Assembly: GCA_017551675.1 (NCBI GenBank)
Contig: JAFZLC010000016.1
Coordinates: 17,579 to 81,578, forward strand
Length of the DNA: 64,000 nt
From: Paludibacteraceae bacterium
GTDB taxonomy: Bacteria; Bacteroidota; Bacteroidia; Bacteroidales; Paludibacteraceae
Direction: 5' to 3'
A program made the translations under genes and the position numbers. The notes below the pieces were generated by a model that worked only from the letters and a program-made list of their open reading frames with translations, was not told the origin of the DNA and ran no database searches. The stretch's first letter is position 1. The number at the start of each line of letters is the position of its first letter. Below, in pieces: positions 56,938 through 64,000 of the stretch.

Positions 56938-57363
56938 AAATAGCAGTTCTACATTCTTCCAATCTCGGTTTTTTCCCCCGTTTTTTCTTGGATCTTTGCA
57001 AATCTGCAGATGTGTCAGGAGATGAAATAATTCCAAAGAAGAATTGATAGCTTTGTTTCAAGCCTCAGACATATTCGTGAATCCTACTTTAGCAGATAAT
57101 TTCCCTACTGTTAACATAGAGGCTTTAGGCGCGGGTCTCCCTGTTGTCACCTTTAAAACAGGCGGAAGCGCAGAATGTATCGATGAAACATCTGGTATCG
57201 GGGTGAAAAAGGGGATGACGAAGCTTTATTAAAGGCTATCTTGGAGGTTGGTGAAAATCCAAACAAGTATAGGAAGGAAAATTGCATAAATAGATCACAT
57301 GAATTTTCGTTAAAACAATTTGATAAATACATCGATTTATATCATAATTTAGTTGATGAATAA
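56934..57363 (+). pseudogene. Glycosyltransferase with internal deletion and frameshift
   Basis: ATG 56934 begins MKIAVLHSSNLGFFPRFFLD, the start of a GT4-type enzyme, but stops after about 37 codons. From 57029 another frame gives KEELIALFQASDIFVNPTLA, the donor-domain end of the same enzyme type. At 57205-57210 a run of four G residues replaces an expected five, and the frame shifts to GDDEALLKAILEVGENPNKY, ending at TAA 57361. The middle 200 or so residues are gone. Confidence 0.85.
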
Positions 57364-58399
57364 ATTATACATCGCGGACGTTGGGTCTTTTGTTCATAAT
57401 GGACGGTCCACAGGACATTATATACCATTAGCGCAAAATTATATAGATGTTTTAAGTGGTGCATTTGATGTGATTGTTGCGGGAGGACCATCATACAGAG
57501 AATCTTTTCATGGGGAACAATTTTTGGAACTTCCTTATGACACGCAAGGTACTGGATGGAAAGATAGAATACATCTTTTTAAGAATTGCATAAAACTATT
57601 TAAAAGTGCGAAGGGGGAATGTATTGTTCTGCAACAAAGTTCCATTGTAACTGCATTTATAGGTATCGGTCTGTTTTTCCGAAAGAAAAGCAAATTATTT
57701 GTGATAGAATATAGTTCCTCTAGTATTAATTCATCGATAAAAAGACTATTTTACAAACTAGCTAAGAATAAAATTGATGGCATCTTATGTCCTAATGAGG
57801 AGGTTGGAAAGGCTTTTGGAAGACCTTACTGTGTGATTCCTGATTATATTTATGCAGGAATAACTAATACAACAGTGGTACCTTATGATGAAAAGAAATA
57901 CGACTTGTGTATTGTCGGCAGAATAGCTCCAGAAAAAGGTTCTGCAGAAGTCGCTAGAAAATATGCCAATTCAAACATAAGGTTGTTGATAGCAGGTCGC
58001 CCACAAAGTAAAGAGTTGGGTGATGAATTAAAAACGGTTTGTAAAGGCTCGAGTAATATTGATTTACGTCTTGGTTTTATAGAAAGAGAAGATTACGAAA
58101 GATATTTTAGGGAAAGTAGATATTCTATTTTAAATTACCAACGTGAATATTCGATAAGAAGTAGTGGCGTAGTGTTTGACACTTTGTTTAATGGTGTTCC
58201 TGTAATAGGCAAGAGATGTAAAGCATTGCAATTCATTGAAGATTATGGATGCGGTAAGCTATATGATTGTATTGAAGATTTTGATATAGAGGAATTCTTG
58301 TCACAGGATATGTTTAAACAATTTATAGAGAATATAGAAGCCTATAAAACCTCTCATGTTCAGTATAAAAAAACACTTGAATCATTTATAAAGAATTAA
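57356..58399 (+). CDS. Glycosyltransferase, GT4-like
   Basis: 347 residues from ATG 57356, 8 bases before the stop of the upstream pseudogene. The donor half starts KKYDLCIVGRIAPEKGSAEV and continues with LIAGRPQSKELGDELK and a terminal helix region. The N-terminal half (LYIADVGSFVHNGRSTGHYI) has the diverged acceptor fold. It is probably one of the sugar-adding enzymes of the present unit. The next gene starts immediately (58400). Confidence 0.85.
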   Translation: MNKLYIADVGSFVHNGRSTGHYIPLAQNYIDVLSGAFDVIVAGGPSYRESFHGEQFLELPYDTQGTGWKDRIHLFKNCIKLFKSAKGECIVLQQSSIVTAFIGIGLFFRKKSKLFVIEYSSSSINSSIKRLFYKLAKNKIDGILCPNEEVGKAFGRPYCVIPDYIYAGITNTTVVPYDEKKYDLCIVGRIAPEKGSAEVARKYANSNIRLLIAGRPQSKELGDELKTVCKGSSNIDLRLGFIEREDYERYFRESRYSILNYQREYSIRSSGVVFDTLFNGVPVIGKRCKALQFIEDYGCGKLYDCIEDFDIEEFLSQDMFKQFIENIEAYKTSHVQYKKTLESFIKN

Positions 58400-59728
58400 A
58401 TGACAAAAGAGAAATTCCTTAATTGTATCTTCTCTACATTAGAAGATAGCTCTGCTGATTATTTTGTCTATGGGGAGTATCAGAATCTTCCAAAAAGTAC
58501 GGGCGATAGTGATTTAGATATGTATATTCAAGAGTCGGATGTGAAAATATTGCTAAAAAGTATTGAAGAACTACTGAAAAAAGGGGATGTGATACTAGCA
58601 AGTTATTTTGATGGGTCAACTTTTAAAATGTTCCGGTTTTTGTCTAAGGATTGGGGAGTACAAATAGATGTAACTCATTCTGTTTTTTCATATAAAGGAG
58701 TCGTTTATTACCCTATAGAATTATTAAGATCGCATGTAATATATCACAATGGAATAAAGGTTCTGGATAAAAACAAAGGATTCTTCGCGAATTTTTTAAA
58801 GGAAATAATTCATAATGGAAAGGCAAAAGAAAAGTATATAGATGCTTTTATTGCGGAAATAGATTCAGACAAAGAAAATTATGAAAAAGAGTTTTTATCC
58901 TTGTATGGAGAAGTTGTAAAACAAATAATATTTGAGAATTTATCATCTGTAGCTTTAAAAAATGTCTCACGAGAGTTGTCTGATTGTTTAAGGTCTTCGG
59001 TTTCAAAAGGAAATAAATTCAAGCTTATGATAAATAAAATAGCTTTGTTTAAACGTTTCTTTCAAAAAAAAACTGGATATGTAGTTGTTGTTGAGGGAAC
59101 TGATGGAGCAGGGAAATCATTTATCATAAATCAAATATCTCCAATAATAAACGAAGGCTTTCATAATGGTGTCGTGTATAATCACCTTCGTCCAAATGTA
59201 ATTCCCGATTTGGGAGTCTTGTTAGGTAAAAGAGTGAAAAATGAGACAAAAGTGGTGAATTGTAATCCTCATGATAATGTAAGAAAAGGAGTACTACAAT
59301 CTATAGTTCGCTGGTCTTACTATATGATAGATTATACATTTGGATATTTGAAATCTGTATGGACACAAATTCATATACGTTCAAAAGTGTATATTTTTGA
59401 TCGTTATTATTATGACTATTATATAGATCCCAAAAGGAGCAGCACGGATTTGCCTCATTGGATTTTAAAATTAGGAGAGTTTTTAGTTCCTTCGCCAGAT
59501 CTTACGCTTTGTTTAGGTGGTGATCCTGAGAAAATTTATGCACGTAAACCCGAAACTAGTTTAGAGGAGGTGAAAAGACAGACGGAAGCTTTGCACAAAT
59601 TTTGCGATTCTCGTAAAAATACGGTTTGGATAGATACCACGGTAAACCCTGAAGAGAGTGTAAATGCAGCTATGGAAGCTATTGTAAAGATGATGTCTCA
59701 GCGTTTTAAAAAAGTGAAATTAGAATGA
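58400..59728 (+). CDS. Nucleotidyltransferase-like / thymidylate-kinase-like fusion protein
   Basis: 442 residues, cytoplasmic. The N-terminal part has the nucleotidyltransferase signature GDSDLDMYI (D38, D40) with a third carboxylate at D90 in QIDVTHS. The C-terminal part is a P-loop kinase: Walker A GTDGAGKS (233-240), DRYYYD (334-339), and a lid-like RKPETSLEEVKRQ near 382. The kinase resembles thymidylate kinase but lacks the usual nucleoside pocket by eye, so its substrate is unknown. It starts 1 base after the glycosyltransferase, and its stop overlaps the next ATG. Confidence 0.85.
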   Translation: MTKEKFLNCIFSTLEDSSADYFVYGEYQNLPKSTGDSDLDMYIQESDVKILLKSIEELLKKGDVILASYFDGSTFKMFRFLSKDWGVQIDVTHSVFSYKGVVYYPIELLRSHVIYHNGIKVLDKNKGFFANFLKEIIHNGKAKEKYIDAFIAEIDSDKENYEKEFLSLYGEVVKQIIFENLSSVALKNVSRELSDCLRSSVSKGNKFKLMINKIALFKRFFQKKTGYVVVVEGTDGAGKSFIINQISPIINEGFHNGVVYNHLRPNVIPDLGVLLGKRVKNETKVVNCNPHDNVRKGVLQSIVRWSYYMIDYTFGYLKSVWTQIHIRSKVYIFDRYYYDYYIDPKRSSTDLPHWILKLGEFLVPSPDLTLCLGGDPEKIYARKPETSLEEVKRQTEALHKFCDSRKNTVWIDTTVNPEESVNAAMEAIVKMMSQRFKKVKLE

Positions 59729-60942
59729 AGGTGTTGGTGAATTGTTACGCATGTTCCCCCTACCAAGGTAGTGAGCCTGGTATGGGATGGAACTTCGTAA
59801 GGTGTCTTTCTCGGTTCCACGAATTACATATCCTGACAGAATCTAAGTTCCAAAAGGATATTGAGCAATTCTTTTCAGAAAACCCAGAAGAAAAAGAAAA
59901 CTTTCATTTTTATTTTTTAAAACGTACTAGATATAATGTTCTCAGGAAAATTTGGCCACCTTCTTATTACTGGACCTATCGTCAATGGCAGAAGAAAGCA
60001 TTGAAAGAAGCTGAAATGCTCGATGAAAAGGAGAACTTTGACCTTATTCATCAGTTGAATATGGCAGGCTATAGAGAGCCTGGTTACTTGTGGAAGATGA
60101 AGAAACCTCTGGTCTGGGGACCTGTCGGAGGGTTTGATAATGTGCCTTGGTGCATGCTCCCTTCTATGGGTTTGTATGGGACAATTTTTTATACCGCCTA
60201 CAATCTAATTAATACGTGGCAAAAGTATACCGATACTCGAGTAAAAAAAGCAATAAACAGTGCTGATAAACTTATTGCTGCCACGCAAAGTGCACAAGAT
60301 GCTATTCGTCGATTTTATGGTAGAAAATCTGTTGTTATCCCTGAAGTCGGATTGTCAGAATCTGTTCCAAATGCTATCACTGAAAGGAAACAAGAAGAAA
60401 AATTCAAAATTTGTTGGAGCGGTTTGCATATTCATAGAAAAGCTCTTAATCTATTGATAGAAGCTTTAGCAATACTAAAACGTGATGATATTGAGTTGCA
60501 TGTGATTGGTAAAGGCTCATGCACAGAGAAGTGGAAACGCAAAGCGAATGTTTTGCATGTGGATAATATAGTTTGGTATGGTTGGTTGAAAAGATCTGAG
60601 GCATGGAATATTATGCAAAATGCACATGTTTTTTGTATTACTAGCCTAAGCGACCTTACTAGTACAGTAATATTAGAGGCTTTGTCTTTAGGTTTGCCTA
60701 CCATCGCCCTAGATCATTGTGGTTTTAGTAATGTCTTAACGAATGATTGTGGCATAAAAATTCCTATTCAGAGTCATTCTCAAGTAGTCTGTGATATTGC
60801 TAAGGCAATTCGGAGGGTAATGGATGATGAGGAGGGTAGGAGAGCTATGGCATTGGCTGCGAAAGAACGAGCTCGACAATATGATTGGAAAACAAAGGCT
60901 GAGCAGTTAACGGATATTTACAAAGAAGTTTGTCACAAATGA
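59725..60942 (+). CDS. Glycosyltransferase family 4
   Basis: 405 residues. N-terminal LVNCYACSPYQGSEPGMGWN with FDLIHQLNMAGYREPGYLWK, and donor domain KICWSGLHIHRKALNLLIEA, then TSTVILEALSLGLPTIALDH. The ATG overlaps the stop of the fusion kinase (ATGA), and its own stop overlaps the ATG of the APH-like gene, so three genes are translationally coupled. Confidence 0.9.
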   Translation: MKVLVNCYACSPYQGSEPGMGWNFVRCLSRFHELHILTESKFQKDIEQFFSENPEEKENFHFYFLKRTRYNVLRKIWPPSYYWTYRQWQKKALKEAEMLDEKENFDLIHQLNMAGYREPGYLWKMKKPLVWGPVGGFDNVPWCMLPSMGLYGTIFYTAYNLINTWQKYTDTRVKKAINSADKLIAATQSAQDAIRRFYGRKSVVIPEVGLSESVPNAITERKQEEKFKICWSGLHIHRKALNLLIEALAILKRDDIELHVIGKGSCTEKWKRKANVLHVDNIVWYGWLKRSEAWNIMQNAHVFCITSLSDLTSTVILEALSLGLPTIALDHCGFSNVLTNDCGIKIPIQSHSQVVCDIAKAIRRVMDDEEGRRAMALAAKERARQYDWKTKAEQLTDIYKEVCHK

Positions 60943-61805
60943 ACTTGTACAGATTTAAAACATTTAGAACATCTTACTATTTCCCAACATATACCAAAAA
61001 GAAGGAAATACTGTATAGTTTGTACACTCCTTTTGGCCGAGGTAAACTATCAAAATGGGCTTGGTGGATGTTTAAACACATTGCTCCATGTAGATGGATG
61101 ATGAAGTGCTCTCATCCTAATGAGGAATTTCCTTACGACCAGATAAAATCTATGTGCCCTGAAAATAGTGAACTTTCATTCAATATGGGTACTCCAGGCG
61201 ATGAACAAAAAATATCCGTGTTAGGAATTGATTCAGAAGGTAACTATTTCTTTGCAAAATATTCACAAAAAGAAAAGGCTCGTGAACTATCAAGGAATGA
61301 AATCTATGTGCTTAATAGTCTAAAAGAGTTAAATATCACTCCTAAATTACTAGAACATATTGACAATGATGAGTTTGTCTTCTTTCGTACTACTTGTGTG
61401 AATGGCAAAAATCCGACAGATAAAAGTCTGAATCAGGATGTTTGGAGTTTGCTGAAAACATTAGATCAATATCACTTGCCTACTCATCGTGAGTTCAATG
61501 GACTAAAAAGTTGCCTTTCTCATGGAGATTTTACGCCATGGAATATGATAGTGGAAGAGGGAAAATATAGATTAATTGATTGGGAAATGGCAGAAGAACG
61601 TCCTTTGGGATTTGATGTTTTTACCTTTACATTAGTTCAAGAAATGCTTTTGAATCAATTATCTCCTAAGGTGATTGTAAAGAAGTATGCTGACGATTAT
61701 TCGAAATACTTTGCAAGCTGGAATATATTAGATTATACACCATATTTGCAGTGGTATGCAAAAGAACTATCTGAAAAATATACGGATTTGAAGGAGTTGT
61801 TGTAG
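60939..61805 (+). CDS. APH/choline-kinase-like phosphotransferase
   Basis: 288 residues from ATG 60939, which overlaps the previous stop. The Brenner motif HGDFTPWN places H195, D197 and N202, and the second metal residue is D214 in RLIDWEMA, as in aminoglycoside phosphotransferases and choline kinases. The N-terminal part is poorly conserved. In this position it probably phosphorylates a sugar, a lipid head group or another small molecule of the polysaccharide, rather than an antibiotic. Confidence 0.82.
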   Translation: MNLYRFKTFRTSYYFPTYTKKKEILYSLYTPFGRGKLSKWAWWMFKHIAPCRWMMKCSHPNEEFPYDQIKSMCPENSELSFNMGTPGDEQKISVLGIDSEGNYFFAKYSQKEKARELSRNEIYVLNSLKELNITPKLLEHIDNDEFVFFRTTCVNGKNPTDKSLNQDVWSLLKTLDQYHLPTHREFNGLKSCLSHGDFTPWNMIVEEGKYRLIDWEMAEERPLGFDVFTFTLVQEMLLNQLSPKVIVKKYADDYSKYFASWNILDYTPYLQWYAKELSEKYTDLKELL

Positions 61806-61806
61806 A

Positions 61807-62925
61807 ATGGATTCTAATAAAAAAATATTATTTATTGCCCCTCTTCCCCCTCCAGTTCATGGTTCGTCCATGATGAGTCAATATATCCAGAAAAGCGAAC
61901 AGCTGAACGAGATATTTGACATGGATTGGGTGAATTTATCCACTTCCAGAACAATAGAGGAGATTGGGAAAAAATCCTTTCCTCTCTATTTTAAAAAGTT
62001 GTTCCGCTTCTTTGCATCCTACTTTTTAACTTTGTGGATGCTATTACGGAAACGATACGATCTTTGCTATGTAGCTATTGCATGTCATGGGGCTGCTTTC
62101 TTAAAGGATATGCCTTTTGTATTGCTTTGCAAATTGTTTGGAAGAAGGGTAGTGCTACACCAACATAATAAGGGGATGAGTAATTGTGTGAATCGTTTCC
62201 CATACAACTGGTTGATGCCTCTGGTATACAAAAACACGAAAGTGATTTTGCTTTCCGAACGTCTATACTCAGACATTGAACAAGTGGTGAAAAAAGAACA
62301 AGTGATGATTTGTCCTAATGGCATTCCTTCTCTTCCTAATATAGAATGCTCGTCAAAGAGGAATAATGAAGTGCCTCATTTCCTTTATTTAAGCAATCTA
62401 ATTGTGAGCAAAGGTGTATACGTGTTGCTGGATGCATGTAAAATACTGAAAACACAAGGAGTGAGTTTTGTGTGTGACTTCGTGGGAGGAGAGTCGAAAG
62501 AGATATCCAAAAGTGATTTTGAAAAGGCTGTGAAAGAAAGAGGCTTGGAACAATATGTCCGTTATCATGGACCTCAGTATGGATCAAACAAAGAGACATT
62601 TTGGCAAAATGCTGATTTCTTTGTCTTCCCTACTTTTTATTATAATGAAAGTTTCCCATTGGTACTTTTAGAAGCTATGCAACATGGTATGACATGTGTT
62701 TCCACCAATGAGGGTGGTATTCCTGATATTGTTGAAAATGGGAAAACTGGATTGATTTGTGAGAGAGAGAATAGCGTAGATTTATCAGAAAAGATAAAAC
62801 AAATGATAGATGATGATGCAATGATGCAATCAATGGGGCGTGAAGCAAAAAAGAAGTATGAAGATTGTTATACATTGAAGTGTTTTGAGCAGAATTTTAA
62901 AGATTGTATTATAAACTGTTTGTAA
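61807..62925 (+). CDS. Glycosyltransferase family 4
   Basis: 372 residues. GT4 landmarks are the N-terminal LFIAPLPPPVHGSSMMSQYI, the donor half VPHFLYLSNLIVSKGVYVLL, then PTFYYNESFPLVLLEAMQHG and STNEGGIPDIVENGKTGL. It begins 1 base after the APH-like gene and ends 51 bases before the WecG-type gene. It is the last of the AT-rich cassette. Confidence 0.93.
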   Translation: MDSNKKILFIAPLPPPVHGSSMMSQYIQKSEQLNEIFDMDWVNLSTSRTIEEIGKKSFPLYFKKLFRFFASYFLTLWMLLRKRYDLCYVAIACHGAAFLKDMPFVLLCKLFGRRVVLHQHNKGMSNCVNRFPYNWLMPLVYKNTKVILLSERLYSDIEQVVKKEQVMICPNGIPSLPNIECSSKRNNEVPHFLYLSNLIVSKGVYVLLDACKILKTQGVSFVCDFVGGESKEISKSDFEKAVKERGLEQYVRYHGPQYGSNKETFWQNADFFVFPTFYYNESFPLVLLEAMQHGMTCVSTNEGGIPDIVENGKTGLICERENSVDLSEKIKQMIDDDAMMQSMGREAKKKYEDCYTLKCFEQNFKDCIINCL

Positions 62926-62976
62926 TGTATATTCGAGGAACGTTAGTTTTGTTCCATCGTAGAACTATATAACACA

Positions 62977-63696
62977 ATGATAAACCTAAAAGAAATTTCG
63001 TTAGTGGATGACCTGTCCACGTTGCCAGATGGTAAGTTGTTGATCAACACCATTAATGCGCATTCCTACAATGTGGCTAAGGAAGATGAACTGTTTTCCG
63101 AGGCTCTGTTGAAGGGTGATGTGCTGATTCCTGATGGTGCCAGCATCGTGATGGCTTGCAAATGGCTACATGCTAATAGTCAGCCAAAGAAAAGAGTGGC
63201 TGGGTGGGATCTCTTTGTGCATGAAATGAGCCAACTCAATCAAAAGGGTGGTATCTGCTTCTTTATGGGTAGCAGCGAAAAAGTGCTCGCTAAAATTAAA
63301 GACCATGCAGCCCAAACATATCCCAATATTCGGGTGCTAACCTACTCACCACCCTATAAACCAGAGTTCTCGGACGAGGATAACCAAGCCATCATCAACG
63401 CTATCAACGAGGCAAAACCAGACCTGCTCTGGGTGGGTATGACTGCCCCTAAACAGGAAAAATGGGCCTACTCCCATTGGAATGAACTCAATATAAACTG
63501 CCACTGCGGTACTATCGGCGCTGTGTTCGACTTCTTCGCCGGTACCCTCAAACGTGCCCCTCTCAGCTGGCAACAGAGATCCCTCGAATGGCTCTACCGC
63601 TTGCTGATGGAACCTAAACGCATGTGGCGCCGCTATGTGATTGGCAACTTTTTGTTTATTCATTATATTTTCAAGGAGAAGAGGGGGAAGAATTAA
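62977..63696 (+). CDS. WecG/TagA/CpsF family glycosyltransferase
   Basis: 239 residues. Family motifs include LINTINAHSYNVAKEDELF, PDGASIVMACKW, GSSEKVLAKIKDH and LWVGMTAPKQEKW, with the C-terminal basic amphipathic helix region (RRYVIGNFLFIHYIF) that binds the membrane. These GT26 enzymes transfer N-acetylmannosaminuronate or a similar sugar to a lipid-linked acceptor, often the second step of a unit. Its codon use looks like that of the core genes rather than the AT-rich cassette. Palindrome cluster 6 follows 21 bases after the stop. Confidence 0.92.
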   Translation: MINLKEISLVDDLSTLPDGKLLINTINAHSYNVAKEDELFSEALLKGDVLIPDGASIVMACKWLHANSQPKKRVAGWDLFVHEMSQLNQKGGICFFMGSSEKVLAKIKDHAAQTYPNIRVLTYSPPYKPEFSDEDNQAIINAINEAKPDLLWVGMTAPKQEKWAYSHWNELNINCHCGTIGAVFDFFAGTLKRAPLSWQQRSLEWLYRLLMEPKRMWRRYVIGNFLFIHYIFKEKRGKN

Positions 63697-63702
63697 GAAT
63701 TG

Positions 63703-63786
63703 CGCAATCATCATCAAGGGCGAATTGCTATTCGCCCGTACCATTTGATGCAATCATCATCAAGGGCGAATTGCTATTCGCCCGTA
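63703..63786. repeat. REP-like palindrome cluster 6 (locus right edge)
   Basis: Full palindromes at 63718-63737 and 63764-63783 lie in a 46-base direct repeat that also includes CAATCATCATCAA and CCCGTAC. It follows the WecG-type gene and directly precedes the AlbA_2 remnant at the window end, the same arrangement as cluster 4 and the remnant at 44537. Confidence 0.9.
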
Positions 63787-63796
63787 CAAGGTGCGC

Positions 63797-64000
63797 GGCA
63801 TACGGTTGGGTGCCATAGTCCGTACCAATGGTCAATTAAATGGTCAATTAAACGGTCAATTAAATGGTCAATTAAATGGAAGCCAAAAAGAGACATTGTA
63901 TTTTATCAAACAACATGAGGGTTTAAATACTACAAATATTGCCGCAGGTATGCAAAAACCCTTTCGCACCGTTGATAAACATATTCGTGTATTATTGCAA
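63797..64000 (+). pseudogene. 3' fragment of a third AlbA_2/HTH gene (cut by window end)
   Basis: From about 63827 the frame reads NGQL four times (63827-63874), then NGSQKETLYFIKQHEGLNTT and NIAAGMQKPFRTVDKHIRVL, an HTH segment like the C-terminus of the gene at 43019. The frame runs past the window end. No ATPase-like part is found upstream, where palindrome cluster 6 lies, so the fragment has lost its 5' portion as the one at 44537 did. Confidence 0.78.
63827..63874 (+). repeat. Four 12-bp tandem repeats inside the third AlbA_2 fragment
   Basis: The unit AATGGTCAATTA (one copy AACGGTCAATTA) occurs four times in frame and encodes NGQL. It occupies the same position before the HTH as the ENVT and NSTS repeats but has a different sequence. 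Copy number is four in all three cases. Confidence 0.95.

Noticed and set aside
63703..63786. Possible CRISPR-like array
   Set aside because: The repeats are self-complementary palindromes with shared, not unique, spacers and varied distances, and no cas gene is in the window.

Overview
The window comes from a member of the Bacteroidales (phylum Bacteroidota). The evidence is of several kinds. Promoters match the Bacteroides -33 TTTG / -7 TAnnTTTG pattern and genes lack Shine-Dalgarno sequences. There is a type IX secretion cassette (PorP/SprF-like protein, PD40-OmpA protein, giant protein with a gliding-type C-terminal domain). There is also an UpxY-type NusG-like antiterminator leading a capsule locus, plus families typical of the phylum (DUF3467, DUF2027-Smr, DUF4827-like lipoprotein). 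The genus cannot be fixed from the sequence alone.

Layout. 1-10.9 kb is the conserved nusG(end)-rplK-rplA-rplJ-rplL-rpoB-rpoC cluster followed by a DUF3467 gene, with strong hairpins after rplL, after rpoC and after DUF3467. 11.0-13.5 kb (minus) carries an FKBP isomerase and two tandem paralogous exported proteins. 13.9-16.2 kb has a DUF4143-type ATPase, a small DUF4377-like protein and rpe. 16.4-24.4 kb is a housekeeping run: comEC-like gene, nrnA-type phosphoesterase, two FKBP-fold lipoproteins, a SpoU methyltransferase, a degenerate M23 protein, dxr and rseP. 24.4-28.1 kb has a TSUP transporter, a CNNM/CBS protein, tRNA-Lys and a split chromate transporter. 28.2-37.1 kb (minus) is the type IX cassette, a lipoprotein and queA.

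37.4-63.7 kb is a surface polysaccharide locus. It opens with a DUF2027-Smr protein, fcl, upxY, a CpsB-type phosphatase and gmd. After an unstable zone it continues with an AT-rich stretch: a ferredoxin/FrhB-acyltransferase fusion, flippase, aldo/keto reductase, SGNH-like protein, pyruvyltransferase, six intact glycosyltransferases, an acetyltransferase, a polymerase, a nucleotidyltransferase-kinase fusion and an APH-like kinase. It ends with a WecG/TagA/CpsF transferase. The likely product is a capsule or O-antigen containing fucose, probably pyruvylated and acetylated, with lipid-linked units flipped by the Wzx-like protein and polymerised by the Wzy-like protein.

The most unusual part is the unstable zone and the locus edges. 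A 20-bp palindrome (GGGCGAAT-N4-ATTCGCCC) recurs about 15 times in six clusters, only between 37.2 and 63.8 kb and never inside the AT-rich cassette. An AlbA_2/HTH ATP-binding gene and two 5'-truncated relatives sit beside these palindromes. Each carries exactly four copies of a different 12-bp unit (encoding ENVT, NSTS or NGQL) just before the winged helix. Gene scars (flippase stub, pyruvyltransferase/TPP-enzyme chimera, deleted glycosyltransferase) record repeated cassette exchange.
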